Of a stretch of DNA of 64,000 nt, positions 15,850 to 24,187 are shown piece by piece (position 1 is the stretch's first letter; each line of letters begins with the position of its first letter). The notes under the pieces are model-generated. The model made no database searches. It was not told the origin of the DNA and worked only from the letters and a program-made list of their open reading frames with translations. The position numbers and the translations under genes are program-made. The stretch is from Geodermatophilus obscurus (GTDB lineage: Bacteria > Actinomycetota > Actinomycetes > Mycobacteriales > Geodermatophilaceae). The stretch covers positions 1 to 64,000 of the forward strand of contig NZ_FOWE01000001.1 in assembly GCF_900115395.1 (NCBI RefSeq). The letters are read 5' to 3'.

Positions 15850-16701
15850 GTGGTCACTGCCAGGGTTCCCGACGTCGACCCCGGCAACGCCGCGCAACTG
15901 GGCGCCTGGGACGGCGCGCAGGGTGCGTACTGGGCCGCGCAGGCCGACCATTTCGACCGGGCGGTGGCCCGCTACGACGAGCCGTTCCTCGCCGCGGCCG
16001 ACCTGCACCCGGGCGACCGGGTCCTCGACGTCGGCTGCGGCACCGGCCGGACGACGCGGGACGCCGCCCGGGTCACCGGGTCGGCCCTCGGCGTGGACCT
16101 CTCCTCGGCGATGCTCGAGGTCGCCCGGCAGCGCGCCGCCGCTGAGGGGCTGACCGGCGTCCGGTTCGAGCAGGCCGACGCCCAGGTGGCGGCCTTCCCG
16201 CCGGCCGGCTTCGACGTGGCGGTCAGCCGGACCGGCGCGATGTTCTTCGCCGACCCGGTGGCCGCGCTGGCCAACGTCGGCCGGGCGCTGGTGCCCGGTG
16301 GGCGGCTGGTCCTGCTGGTGTGGCAGGCGCTGGAGGCCAACGAGTGGATGACCGAGATCCTGGGTGCCCTGGCCGCCGGGCGGCCGCTGCCCGCGCCGCC
16401 CCCGGGTGCGCCGGGCCCGTTCTCCCTCGCCGATCCCGGGCGGATCCACGAGGTGCTCACCGCCTCGGGTCACCGTCAGGTGGAGATCGAGGGTCTGGTC
16501 GAGCCGGAGTGGTGGGGTGCCGACGTCGACGACGCCCTGAGGTTCGTCCTGGGCTTCGCGGGCTGGCTGCTCGACGGCCTCGACGACGCCGCCCGCGGCC
16601 GGGCGCTGGCCGACCTGCGCCGGCGGCTCGCCGACCACGTCACCCCCGACGGCGTCGAGTTCGGCTCGGCCGCCTGGCTGGTGACCGCCCGCCGGCCGTG
16701 A
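15850..16701 (+). CDS. Class I SAM-dependent methyltransferase
   Basis: A 283-aa Rossmann-fold methyltransferase. Motif I VLDVGCGTGRTT is at about residues 58-69, followed by ALGVDLSSAMLEVA, FEQADAQVAAFPP, the motif IV-like FDVAVSRTGAMFF and LVPGGRLVLLVW. It resembles UbiE/arsenite methyltransferase-type enzymes, but the substrate is not predictable. The GTG start is used. It converges on the unknown gene at 16811-17545, with a long hairpin between them. Confidence 0.88.
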   Translation: MVTARVPDVDPGNAAQLGAWDGAQGAYWAAQADHFDRAVARYDEPFLAAADLHPGDRVLDVGCGTGRTTRDAARVTGSALGVDLSSAMLEVARQRAAAEGLTGVRFEQADAQVAAFPPAGFDVAVSRTGAMFFADPVAALANVGRALVPGGRLVLLVWQALEANEWMTEILGALAAGRPLPAPPPGAPGPFSLADPGRIHEVLTASGHRQVEIEGLVEPEWWGADVDDALRFVLGFAGWLLDGLDDAARGRALADLRRRLADHVTPDGVEFGSAAWLVTARRP

Positions 16702-16717
16702 CGCACGGCCGCTCCTC

Positions 16718-16773
16718 GGGTGTTCCTCGCGCTCCGCGGGTCCTGCAGCACCCCAGGAGCACGAGGAACACCC
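16718..16773. terminator. Long-loop hairpin between convergent genes
   Basis: GGGTGTTCCTCG (16718-16729) pairs perfectly with CGAGGAACACCC (16762-16773). The 32-nt loop can itself pair weakly (TCCTG with CAGGA). A bidirectional terminator between convergent genes is the simplest reading. Confidence 0.5.
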
Positions 16774-16810
16774 CGGATGCGGTTCACGCGGGCTGGACCC
16801 GACCGGCCGG

Positions 16811-17545
16811 CTAGCGGGGGACGGCGTTGCAGGCGGCGACGGTGGCCTCGCGGACGGCGTCGGCCAGCGGGCGCAGCGCGTCGTCGCGGGCGGCGGCCTG
16901 GCCCCCGGTGACCGCCCCGCCCGGGGCGTCGGCGGTCGCCAGGTCGAGCACCCGAGCCAGGCGCCGGGCGCGGGCCAGCACCGACACCGCCAGCGGGTCG
17001 GTGTCCGGCGGGAGCCCCGGCGCCTGCGCACCGGCCAGACCGGACAGCAGCGCCGGCACCTCGGGGTGCCAGCGGGCGAGGTCGAGGGCGGCGAGCGTGC
17101 GGGCGGCATCGGCCACCGCGAGGTCGAGCGCGCCGGACACCGCGCGCAGCGAGCCCTCCGCCGGCGGCGGCGCGGGCGGGACACCGCCGAGGTCGACCGC
17201 CGTCCAGGTCACCGCCTCGGGGCCCGCGCTCTCGGGGACCAGCGCAATCCGGGTGCCCACCGCCGCCTGCCCGGCCTCCAGCGCGAGCGCGGCCAGCCCC
17301 GGTGCCGGCGGCAGGCCCCGGACGTCGCCGGGGACCGGCAGCACCAGCCGGAGCCGGCGCTCGCCGAGCCCGCGCAGGGCGGTCAGCGCCCGGCCCAGCG
17401 GCACGGCGCCGTCCGCGCCGGGCATGCTGGCGACGAGGTGGGCGCGGTCGTCGGCGAGCGCGTCGAGCGCGGCGTCGGTGGAGGTGCGGCCGGCGAGCCA
17501 GGCGGTGGCCCAGGCGGCGACGCGGCCGGCGAGGAGGTCGTGCAC
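16811..17545 (-). CDS. Conserved hypothetical protein (244 aa)
   Basis: A 244-aa Ala/Leu/Pro-rich soluble protein starting MHDLLAGRVAAWATAWLAGRTS, with a central LRLVLPVPGDVRGLPP and PEAVTWTAVDLGG and a helical C-terminal half ending CNAVPR. I recognise it only as an actinobacterial hypothetical protein. Codon use matches its neighbours and the frame is long and uninterrupted. The GTG start at 17545 lies 80 bp from the divergent nfeD gene, so a shared promoter region is likely. Confidence 0.7.
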   Translation of the reverse strand: MHDLLAGRVAAWATAWLAGRTSTDAALDALADDRAHLVASMPGADGAVPLGRALTALRGLGERRLRLVLPVPGDVRGLPPAPGLAALALEAGQAAVGTRIALVPESAGPEAVTWTAVDLGGVPPAPPPAEGSLRAVSGALDLAVADAARTLAALDLARWHPEVPALLSGLAGAQAPGLPPDTDPLAVSVLARARRLARVLDLATADAPGGAVTGGQAAARDDALRPLADAVREATVAACNAVPR

Positions 17546-17625
17546 CCACCGAGGCTATGTCGGTGCAGCGGCCGGCGCCGTCGCGGGGGACCACCGGAGG
17601 ACGGGAGTCTGGGACACTCCGGGGC

Positions 17626-18066
17626 ATGGCTGCGTGGGTGCTCTGGCTGGTCGCCGCGGGGCTGTTCACCGCCGGCGAGGTGGTCAGCCTCGACCTGGTC
17701 CTGCTGATGTTCGCCGGCGGCGCCCTGGGCGGCATGGCCGTCGCGCTCGCCGGCGGCGGGGTGCCGTTCCAGCTGATCGCCTTCCTCGCCGTGTCGGCGT
17801 TCCTCATCGCCGGCGTGCGGCCGGTCGCCAAGGCGCACCTGGAGCGGGGGACGCCGAAGCAGATCGACGGCGTCCAGGCCCTGGTGGGCAGCACCGCCGT
17901 CGTCACCCGCACCGTCGGTCGCTCCAGTGGCCGCATCCAGGTGGGCGCCGACGAGTGGACCGCCCGGGCGGAGTTCGACGACACCTTCGAGGTGGGCACG
18001 ACCGTGCGCATCCTCCAGGTCGACGGTGCGACCGCGGTCGTGGGCGAGGCGTTCGTCGAACACTGA
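17626..18066 (+). CDS. NfeD-like membrane protein (short form)
   Basis: A 146-aa NfeD1b-type protein. Membrane helices near the N-terminus (VLWLVAAGLFTAGEVVSLDLVLLMFAGG and FQLIAFLAVSAFLIAGV) are followed by a C-terminal OB-fold domain (ALVGSTAVVTRTV...RIQVGADEWTARAEF...VRILQVDGATAVV). NfeD proteins are typically encoded beside SPFH proteins and are thought to assist their assembly in membrane microdomains. The next gene is such a partner, 75 bp downstream. Confidence 0.9.
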   Translation: MAAWVLWLVAAGLFTAGEVVSLDLVLLMFAGGALGGMAVALAGGGVPFQLIAFLAVSAFLIAGVRPVAKAHLERGTPKQIDGVQALVGSTAVVTRTVGRSSGRIQVGADEWTARAEFDDTFEVGTTVRILQVDGATAVVGEAFVEH

Positions 18067-18141
18067 TGCGGGCGCGTGACCTGCGCGGCTCCGCGAGCGG
18101 GGATCATGGGGCGGAACGACCCCACACCCCGGAGGCCGACC

Positions 18142-19344
18142 GTGAGCCCTGCGCTGATCGCCCTGATCGTCGTCGTCGCGCTGTTCCTGCTCGTCGCGGC
18201 GAAGGCCGTGACGATCGTCCCCCAGGCCCAGGCCAAGGTGGTCGAGCGGCTCGGTCGTTACAGCCGCACGCTCTCGCCGGGCCTGTCGTTCCTGGTTCCC
18301 TTCGTCGACCGGGTGCGCGCGACCATCGACCTGCGCGAGCAGGTCATCTCCTTCCCGCCGCAGCCGGTGATCACCTCGGACAACCTGCAGGTCGGCATCG
18401 ACACCGTCGTCTACTTCCAGGTGACCGAGCCGCGGCTGGCCACGTACGGCATCGCCAACTACATCCAGGGCATGGAGCAGCTCACCACCACGACGCTGCG
18501 CAACGTCGTCGGCGGGCTCAACCTGGAGGGCGCCCTGACCGGCCGCGACGGCATCAACAGCCAGCTGCGCGAGGTCCTCGACGGCACCACCGGCCCGTGG
18601 GGGCTGCGCGTGGCCCGCGTCGAGATCAAGGCCATCGACCCGCCGCCGTCCATCCGCGACTCGATGGAGAAGCAGATGCGCGCCGACCGCGACAAGCGGG
18701 CGATCATCCTGCAGGCCGAGGGTGCCCGGCAGTCGGCGATCACCACGGCGGAGGGGCAGAAGGCCTCGGCGATCCTGTCGGCCGAGGGCCGCAAGCAGGC
18801 GGCGATCCTGGAGGCCGAGGCCGAGCGGCAGAGCCGGATCCTGCGCGCCGAGGGTGAGCGGGCGGCCCTGTTCCTGCAGGCGCAGGGCCAGGCGAAGTCG
18901 ATCGAGACGGTGTTCCAGGCCATCCACGACGGCAAGCCCGACCAGGGGCTGCTGGCCTACCAGTACCTGCAGACGCTGCCGCAGATCGCCCAGGGCGACG
19001 CCAACAAGATGTGGATCGTCCCCAGCGAGTTCAGCAAGGCGCTGGAGGGGCTGTCCCGGCTCGGCGGCGGCGACGGCGAGAGCCGCTCGTTCCTCGACGT
19101 CCCCACGCCGGGCAACGGCTCCGCGCCGGTCGAGCCCATCGACACCAGCAGCTGGTTCGAGTCGCGCCTGCCCCCGGCCGCCGCGCAGCCGGAGGCGCGG
19201 ATCGACCTGACGAGCATCGCCGACGACGGCCCGGCCGTGCCCTCCCCGCAGCTGCCCTCGCCCCAGCTGCCCCCGACGACCGACCTGGCCCGCGCCGCGG
19301 AGAACGGCGTCGTCCGGCAGGACGGCACGCCCCCGCCCGCCTGA
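18142..19344 (+). CDS. SPFH/Band 7 (stomatin/paraslipin-type) protein
   Basis: A 400-aa membrane-anchored scaffold. One N-terminal helix (LIALIVVVALFLLVAAKAV) is followed by the SPFH domain (VVERLGRYSRTLSPGLSFLVPFVD, IDLREQVISFPPQPVITSDN, VYFQVTEPR) and a long coiled coil with repeated AEG/AEAE units (QAEGARQSAITTAEGQKA). A low-complexity tail ends the protein. Paraslipins organise membrane domains and regulate proteases. The GTG at 18142 follows GGAGG (18131-18135). It is paired with nfeD upstream, the usual arrangement. Confidence 0.93.
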   Translation: MSPALIALIVVVALFLLVAAKAVTIVPQAQAKVVERLGRYSRTLSPGLSFLVPFVDRVRATIDLREQVISFPPQPVITSDNLQVGIDTVVYFQVTEPRLATYGIANYIQGMEQLTTTTLRNVVGGLNLEGALTGRDGINSQLREVLDGTTGPWGLRVARVEIKAIDPPPSIRDSMEKQMRADRDKRAIILQAEGARQSAITTAEGQKASAILSAEGRKQAAILEAEAERQSRILRAEGERAALFLQAQGQAKSIETVFQAIHDGKPDQGLLAYQYLQTLPQIAQGDANKMWIVPSEFSKALEGLSRLGGGDGESRSFLDVPTPGNGSAPVEPIDTSSWFESRLPPAAAQPEARIDLTSIADDGPAVPSPQLPSPQLPPTTDLARAAENGVVRQDGTPPPA

Positions 19345-19364
19345 CGTCCGGGACGTGCTGGAAC

Positions 19365-19425
19365 GGCCCCCTCGCAGGGGCCCGCCGCGAGCGGAGCGAG
19401 TGGTGGGGGGTGAGGGGGTCCTTCG
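19365..19425 (+). repeat. 61-nt structured repeat, copy A (next to sigF stop)
   Basis: This element recurs at 37951-38011 in the opposite orientation, with 48 of 61 positions identical. Pairs 1-10/47-56 and 17-24/36-43 form two stacked stems around an invariant loop GAGCGGAGCGA (element positions 25-35). Eleven of the 13 differences lie in paired columns and keep pairing. In the sigF reading direction it begins CGAAGGACCCC directly after the sigF stop codon. It may be a terminator or 3'-UTR RNA element. Confidence 0.75.
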
Positions 19426-20433
19426 TCAGTCCTTGAGCAGGCCCTCGCGGAGCTTGGCCAGCGTCTGGGACAGCAGCCGGGAGACGTGCATCTGGGAGAT
19501 GCCGATGTCGGCGGCGATCTGCGACTGGGTCATGTTCCCGAAGAACCGCAGGATGAGGATGCGGCGCTCGCGGGCCGGGATGGTGGCCAGCAGCGGCTGC
19601 AGCGACTCGCGGTACTCCACGCCCTCCAGCGCGGCGTCCTCCTCGCCGAGGGTGGCCGCGAGCGTGGGGGAGTCGTCCTCGCCGGAGAGCCGCTCGTCGA
19701 GCGAGCTGCTGCGGTAGGCGTTGGCCACCGCGAGACCCTCCAGCACCTCCTCGCGCGGGATGCCCAGGTGCTCGGCCAGCTCCGACGGCGTCGGGGCGCG
19801 GCCGTTCTTCTGCGCCAGCTCGCCGACGGCGGAGTTGAGCGACAGGTGCAGCTCCTGCAGCCGGCGGGGCACCCGCACCGACCAGCCCTGGTCGCGGAAG
19901 TGCCGCTTGATCTCACCGGTGATGGTGGGGACGGCGAAGGAGAGGAACTCCACGCCGCGGTTGGGGTCGAACCGGTCGATCGCCGCGATCAGGCCGAGCG
20001 TGCCCACCTGCAGCAGGTCGTCGAAGGGCTCGCCGCGGTTGCTGAACCGGCGCGCGAAGTGCCGGACCAGGGGCAGGTGCTCCTCGACGAGGATCTCGCG
20101 CAGCCGTTCCCGGCGCGGGTCGGCCTTCTCCAGCGTGGCGAGCTCGGCGAACAGCGGCGCCGTCCGCTCGGCCCGGCGGCGGTTGTCCGACACGGGCGGG
20201 CTGTCGGGCTCGGCTGCCTCGACGGTGTCGGGCTCGACGGTGTCGGCCTCGACGGTGTCGGGCTCGACGGCCGGGTCCGGCGTGGTCTCCGGCGCGTCAC
20301 CGACGGCGGCGCCCTCGGTGGCGGTGCCCCCGGTGACGGCGTCCTCGGCGGTGACGGCGTCGGTCGGGTCGGCGGTGGCGTCGTCCAGGGGGTCCTCCTC
20401 GACGGCCCGGCTGCTGGCGGCCGCCGACGTCAC
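19426..20433 (-). CDS. sigF: RNA polymerase sigma factor SigF/SigB type (group 3)
   Basis: A 335-aa stress/development sigma factor. Region 2 (about 115-185) includes FDDLLQVGTLGLIAAIDRFDP and FLSFAVPTITGEIKRHFRD, region 3 spans about 193-265, and region 4 has the helix-turn-helix TQSQIAADIGISQMHVSRLL (302-321). The first 85 residues are acidic, with a tandem EPDTV repeat absent from typical family members. The GTG start overlaps the rsbW stop (GTGA, 20430-20433), indicating coupled translation. A SigF-like promoter lies upstream of rsbW, suggesting autoregulation. Confidence 0.95.
   Translation of the reverse strand: MTSAAASSRAVEEDPLDDATADPTDAVTAEDAVTGGTATEGAAVGDAPETTPDPAVEPDTVEADTVEPDTVEAAEPDSPPVSDNRRRAERTAPLFAELATLEKADPRRERLREILVEEHLPLVRHFARRFSNRGEPFDDLLQVGTLGLIAAIDRFDPNRGVEFLSFAVPTITGEIKRHFRDQGWSVRVPRRLQELHLSLNSAVGELAQKNGRAPTPSELAEHLGIPREEVLEGLAVANAYRSSSLDERLSGEDDSPTLAATLGEEDAALEGVEYRESLQPLLATIPARERRILILRFFGNMTQSQIAADIGISQMHVSRLLSQTLAKLREGLLKD
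20221..20265. repeat. 15-bp minisatellite (x3) in the sigF N-terminus
   Basis: GACGGTGTCGGGCTC repeats three times in tandem, with one mismatch in the middle copy. It encodes EPDTV/EADTV/EPDTV in the acidic N-terminal extension of SigF. The unit is a multiple of three, so copy-number change would keep the frame. Confidence 0.8.
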
Positions 20434-20939
20434 GGGGCGACCGTGAGGTCGCTGCCCGTGCCGCCGCCCGCGCGGCCGACGAGCTCGCCCAGCCGTTGTC
20501 CGGGCAGGTACTTGTCCATGGAGATCACGGCGACGGCCGAGTCGCTGCCGTCGCCGCCGGGCACGGTGGCCTGGGTGGCCGGCCGGCCGTCGACGTTGTC
20601 GGCCAGGGTCTGCAGGACCGCCCAGCCGAAGCCGTCGCGGGGGACCTGCGTCCCCTCGGCCGTGGGCACCCACGCGTCGATGTGCAGCCCCGCGCGGGTC
20701 GTCTCGAACACCACGGTCAGCGGGGCGTCGCCCAGGGCGATCGCGGTGAGGGTCGCGCAGGCCTCGTCGACCGCGAGGCGCAGGTCCTCGACCGAGTCGA
20801 GGTCGTAGTCCATGCGGATGGCCAGGTCGCCGGCCATCGCCCGCACCGCGGGCAGCTGTGTCGGCGTGGTGGGCACGCGCAGCTCCAGCCGTTCCGCGCG
20901 CCGCCCGTCCTGGGCGGGCGTGCCCCTCGAATCCGCCAT
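20430..20939 (-). CDS. rsbW: Anti-sigma factor RsbW/UsfX-type
   Basis: A 169-aa GHKL-fold anti-sigma factor expected to sequester SigF. The N-box region LRLAVDEACATLTAI (54-68) keeps the catalytic-type Glu59, but Thr replaces the usual Asn. GFGWAVLQTLADNVD (103-117) resembles mycobacterial UsfX (FSWHVLTALADDV). As in UsfX, the canonical ATP-binding G-boxes are degenerate, so kinase activity is doubtful. It is coupled to sigF and has its own SigF-type promoter. Confidence 0.9.
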   Translation of the reverse strand: MADSRGTPAQDGRRAERLELRVPTTPTQLPAVRAMAGDLAIRMDYDLDSVEDLRLAVDEACATLTAIALGDAPLTVVFETTRAGLHIDAWVPTAEGTQVPRDGFGWAVLQTLADNVDGRPATQATVPGGDGSDSAVAVISMDKYLPGQRLGELVGRAGGGTGSDLTVAP

Positions 20940-21087
20940 CGGTGGTCCGCTCCTCGTCCGTTCCGCCGGCCTCCCCGCGTCCGCCGTCGTCGGCGTCCCG
21001 GGGTGCCCGGCTCCATCCTGCCCGCCGGGTCCTCCCGGGGTCCGCCCGGGGCCGGGTGCTCACCCGGTCGTGCGCCAGCGCGCCGTC

Positions 21088-21114
21088 GTACCCGCCTCCC
21101 GTGCCGGTGAAACC
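21088..21114 (-). promoter_or_regulatory. SigF/SigB-type promoter upstream of rsbW-sigF
   Basis: On the reverse strand GGTTT (21114-21110) is followed after exactly 16 nt by GGGTAC (21093-21088). This matches the actinobacterial SigF consensus GGTTT-N15-17-GGGTA. It lies 149 bp upstream of the rsbW start codon and points at it. It implies that SigF transcribes its own operon. Confidence 0.75.
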
Positions 21115-21177
21115 GGACGTCGCCGGGTCGGTGTGCGCGGTTGCCGGTGTATCGGCCCTGTTGTCTGCTTGTGCCGG

Positions 21178-23055
21178 ATGAACGCAAGCCAGGACAGCCT
21201 GCCACCGGGGCCCCGTCCCGTCGTGGACGAGGGCCCGGCCGCGCTGGTCGCGGCCCTGGAGGACGCCCCCTCGGCGCTGTGGTTCGTCACCGGCCCGGAG
21301 CAGCGCACGGTATGGGCCAACGCCCGCGCCCGGGAGCTCGGGTCCACCCCCTCCGACCTGCCGGTGGTCGGCGGCCGGCCGGTCGCCGACCTGGTCGCCG
21401 GCGTGCTGCGCACGGGACGCCCGGCGACCCTCACCGGCGCCCTGAGCGGCGGCGGGCCGCCGGTCACCGTGGCGGTGCGCCCGCTGGCCGCCGGCCCCGA
21501 CCCGGGCGCCGTGCTGGTCGTCGAGGGCGGTGAGGGCGTCGACGGCATGCGGGCCGGTGCGGACGGCGGCGCGCCGGGGCACGGGCCGGCCGTCGACGTC
21601 GTCGGCCAGGCGCAGCACTCCCTGCTGCCGCCGTCGCTGCCGCTGCTGCCCGACGTCCGCCTGTCGGGGAGCTACCACCCCGCCACCTCGGCCCGGTCGG
21701 CCGGCGGCGACTGGTACGACGCGGTGTCGCTGGGGCACGGCCGCCTCGCCCTGGTGATCGGCGACGCCGTCGGTCACGGCGTGCCCGCCGCGGCGGCGAT
21801 GAGCCGGCTGCGGGGCGCCATGCGCTCCAGCGCGCTGCGCGACCCCGCCCCGGCGGCCGTCCTGGCCGCGCTCGACGACTTCGCCGCCCAGATGGACGAC
21901 GTCCAGGGGGCGTCGGTCTTCTACGCCGTCCTCGACGCCGCCACCGGAGCGCTGACCTACGCCGCGGCCGGTCACCCGGCGCCACTGCTGGTGCACGCCG
22001 ACGGCACCACCGACTTCCTCCCGGTGACCGCGCGGCCGCCGCTGGGCACGCTCGCCGGCACCCCGACCCCGGTGGCCCGCGCCACACTGGAGCCCGGCGC
22101 CACCCTGGTCCTCTACTCCGACGGCGCCGTGGCCGCCTCGGGCCCGCCGCCGTCGGAGGCGCTCGTCCGGCTCAGCGACGTCGCGCGCACCGCCCTCGCC
22201 GACCCGGAGGCGCTCGACGTCGGGGCCGTGGCGGGCCTGGCGGCCGAGATCGCCGGCGGGGTGCTCACCGCCGCCGGCCGCCCCGACGACGTCGCCGTGC
22301 TGGTGGCGCACCGCCGGTCCCTGTCGGTGGAGCCGCTACAGCTGGACCTGGTGGCGGTGCCCTCGGCGCTGCCCGCCGTCCGCCGCCGCCTCGGCGCCTG
22401 GCTGTCCGCCCTCGGCATGGGCGAGCAGGACCGCGTCGGCGTGATGGTGGCCGTGGGGGAGGCCTGCGCCAACGCCGCCGAGCACGCCTACCGCGACACC
22501 GAGCCCGGGCCGGTGCGGGTGACGGCCGCGGTCGACGTCGACGGGGTGCTCACCGTGACCGTGCACGACGAGGGCACCTGGCGACCCCCCGACCGCGACC
22601 CCGGGGACCGCGGCCGGGGCCTGCTGATCATGCGGCAGCTCGTCGACGGGATGGTGGTGCGCGGCGAGCACGGCACCACGGTCACGCTGCGCACGCGGCT
22701 GCGGCAGACGCCCGACGAGGAGCCCGAGCACCCGGTGGGCGGCAGCGGCGCCACGGTCGTCGTCGACCGGGAGGGCGGCAGCCCCGTGGTGCGCGCGGCC
22801 GGCGACGTCGACACGGCCAGCGCCGAGCAGCTGCGGATCCGGCTGCTGGAGGCGAGTCACGGCGGCACCGTCCGCGTCGAGCTCGACCTCACCGCGGTGA
22901 CGCTGTTCAGCAGCGCGGCGGTGCGGGTGGTCCTGGCCGTCGCGGCGATCGCCGAGGCGGAGGGCTGGCGGCTCGTCGTGCACGCGCCGGCCGGCGGCGT
23001 GACCCGGCACATCCTCGAGGTCAGCGGGATGCAGCGGCTGGTCGAGCTGCGCTGA
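21178..23055 (+). CDS. Four-domain PAS-like/SpoIIE phosphatase/HATPase/STAS regulator
   Basis: A 625-aa fusion. A PAS-like sensor occupies about 18-118. A PP2C/SpoIIE phosphatase (about 140-378) has GGDWYD at 176-181, GDAVGHG at 195-201 and YSDGAV at 313-318. An RsbW-like HATPase (about 385-507) has N-box GEACANAAEHAY (427-438) and DEGTW (464-468). A STAS domain occupies about 525-625. In the STAS site VTLFSSAAV, Ser579 aligns with the phospho-acceptor, but the preceding Asp and the following Ser/Thr-Gly are replaced. It is divergent from rsbW-sigF and combines phosphatase, kinase and anti-anti-sigma modules in one chain. Confidence 0.9.
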   Translation: MNASQDSLPPGPRPVVDEGPAALVAALEDAPSALWFVTGPEQRTVWANARARELGSTPSDLPVVGGRPVADLVAGVLRTGRPATLTGALSGGGPPVTVAVRPLAAGPDPGAVLVVEGGEGVDGMRAGADGGAPGHGPAVDVVGQAQHSLLPPSLPLLPDVRLSGSYHPATSARSAGGDWYDAVSLGHGRLALVIGDAVGHGVPAAAAMSRLRGAMRSSALRDPAPAAVLAALDDFAAQMDDVQGASVFYAVLDAATGALTYAAAGHPAPLLVHADGTTDFLPVTARPPLGTLAGTPTPVARATLEPGATLVLYSDGAVAASGPPPSEALVRLSDVARTALADPEALDVGAVAGLAAEIAGGVLTAAGRPDDVAVLVAHRRSLSVEPLQLDLVAVPSALPAVRRRLGAWLSALGMGEQDRVGVMVAVGEACANAAEHAYRDTEPGPVRVTAAVDVDGVLTVTVHDEGTWRPPDRDPGDRGRGLLIMRQLVDGMVVRGEHGTTVTLRTRLRQTPDEEPEHPVGGSGATVVVDREGGSPVVRAAGDVDTASAEQLRIRLLEASHGGTVRVELDLTAVTLFSSAAVRVVLAVAAIAEAEGWRLVVHAPAGGVTRHILEVSGMQRLVELR

Positions 23056-23101
23056 GCGGGCGGTCCGTTTACGGGACCGTCGCGGTGCCCATCCACGGGG
23101 C

Positions 23102-24112
23102 GTGAGACTGCGGCGCAGCAACGTGCACGGCCCGGGCTGGACCCGGCGCCGCGTCGGGCGGGGCTTCTCCTACCGCGACGAGTCCGGCGCGCTGATCCGC
23201 GATCCCGACCGGCTCGACCGCATCCGGGGCATCGCCATCCCGCCGGCCTGGAAGGACGTCTGGATCTGCCCCTGGCCCAACGGGCACATCCAGGCCACCG
23301 GGCTGGACGCCGCGGGTCGGCGGCAGTACCGCTACCACGAGGCCTGGCGGGCGCGGCGCGACGCCGAGAAGCACGAGCGGGTCCTCGCGATCGCCTCCGA
23401 GCTGCCCGACGTCCGGGACCGGGTCGCCGCGGCGCTGCGCACCCGCGGGCCCAACCGGGAGCGGGTGCTGGCCTGCGCGCTGCGGCTGCTGGACCTGGGC
23501 ACCTTCCGCATCGGCAGCGAGGAGTACGCCGAGGAGAACGGCACCTACGGCCTGGCCACGCTGCGCCGGGAGCACGTGAGCGTGCGGGGCGAGCGGACGT
23601 TCTTCCGGTACACCGCCAAGGGCGGCATCGAGCGGGAGGTGGAGATCACCGACCGGCCGACGGCGACCGTGGTCCGGCAGCTGCTCGAGCGCCCCGACGA
23701 CGCCGGCGACGAGCTGCTGGCCTACCGGTTGGACGACGGCAGCTGGCACGACGTGACCAGCGACGAGATCAACGCCTACCTCAAGGAGGTCAGCGGGGCG
23801 GAGATCACGGCCAAGGACTTCCGGACGTGGAACGCCACGGTGATGATGGCCGCCGCGCTCGCCGAGCAGCCGCCGCCGCCGAGCCGCACCGCCCGCAACC
23901 GGACGATCCGGGACGCCTACGTGCGGGTGTCCGAGCAGCTGGGCAACACACCTGCGGTGTGCAAGGCGAGCTACGTCGACCCGCGGGTGGTCGACCGCTA
24001 CGAGCACGGCGAGACGGTCGCCGACGCGCTCGCCGACGCCGCCCGGGCCGACGACGACCGCGAGGCCCAGAAGGTGCTCGAGCGAGCAGTCTGCCGCCTG
24101 CTGTCCGCGTAG
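23102..24112 (+). CDS. DNA topoisomerase IB
   Basis: A 336-aa type IB topoisomerase (poxvirus-like) that relaxes supercoils through a 3'-phosphotyrosyl intermediate. An N-terminal domain begins GFSYRDESGALIRDPDRLDRIRGIAIPPAWKDVWICPWPNG. The catalytic core includes FRIGSEEYAEENGTYGLATLR, KDFRTWNATV and the active-site KASYVDPRVV with Tyr291. The length is normal for bacterial TopIB. The GTG start lies 46 bp after the phosphatase gene. Confidence 0.94.
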   Translation: MRLRRSNVHGPGWTRRRVGRGFSYRDESGALIRDPDRLDRIRGIAIPPAWKDVWICPWPNGHIQATGLDAAGRRQYRYHEAWRARRDAEKHERVLAIASELPDVRDRVAAALRTRGPNRERVLACALRLLDLGTFRIGSEEYAEENGTYGLATLRREHVSVRGERTFFRYTAKGGIEREVEITDRPTATVVRQLLERPDDAGDELLAYRLDDGSWHDVTSDEINAYLKEVSGAEITAKDFRTWNATVMMAAALAEQPPPPSRTARNRTIRDAYVRVSEQLGNTPAVCKASYVDPRVVDRYEHGETVADALADAARADDDREAQKVLERAVCRLLSA

Positions 24113-24142
24113 CCGGCCCGCCGGAACGGACCCTCCGGAACG

Positions 24143-24172
24143 GACGAGGCCCCGCCGGAGCGGGGCCTCGTC
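24143..24172. terminator. 12-bp hairpin between convergent topoisomerase and STAS genes
   Basis: GACGAGGCCCCG (24143-24154) pairs perfectly with CGGGGCCTCGTC (24161-24172) around a 6-nt loop, midway between two convergent stop codons. Just upstream, CCGGAACGGAC is repeated in tandem at 24121 and 24135. Confidence 0.8.
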
Positions 24173-24187
24173 GTCAGGTGTGCGGGA

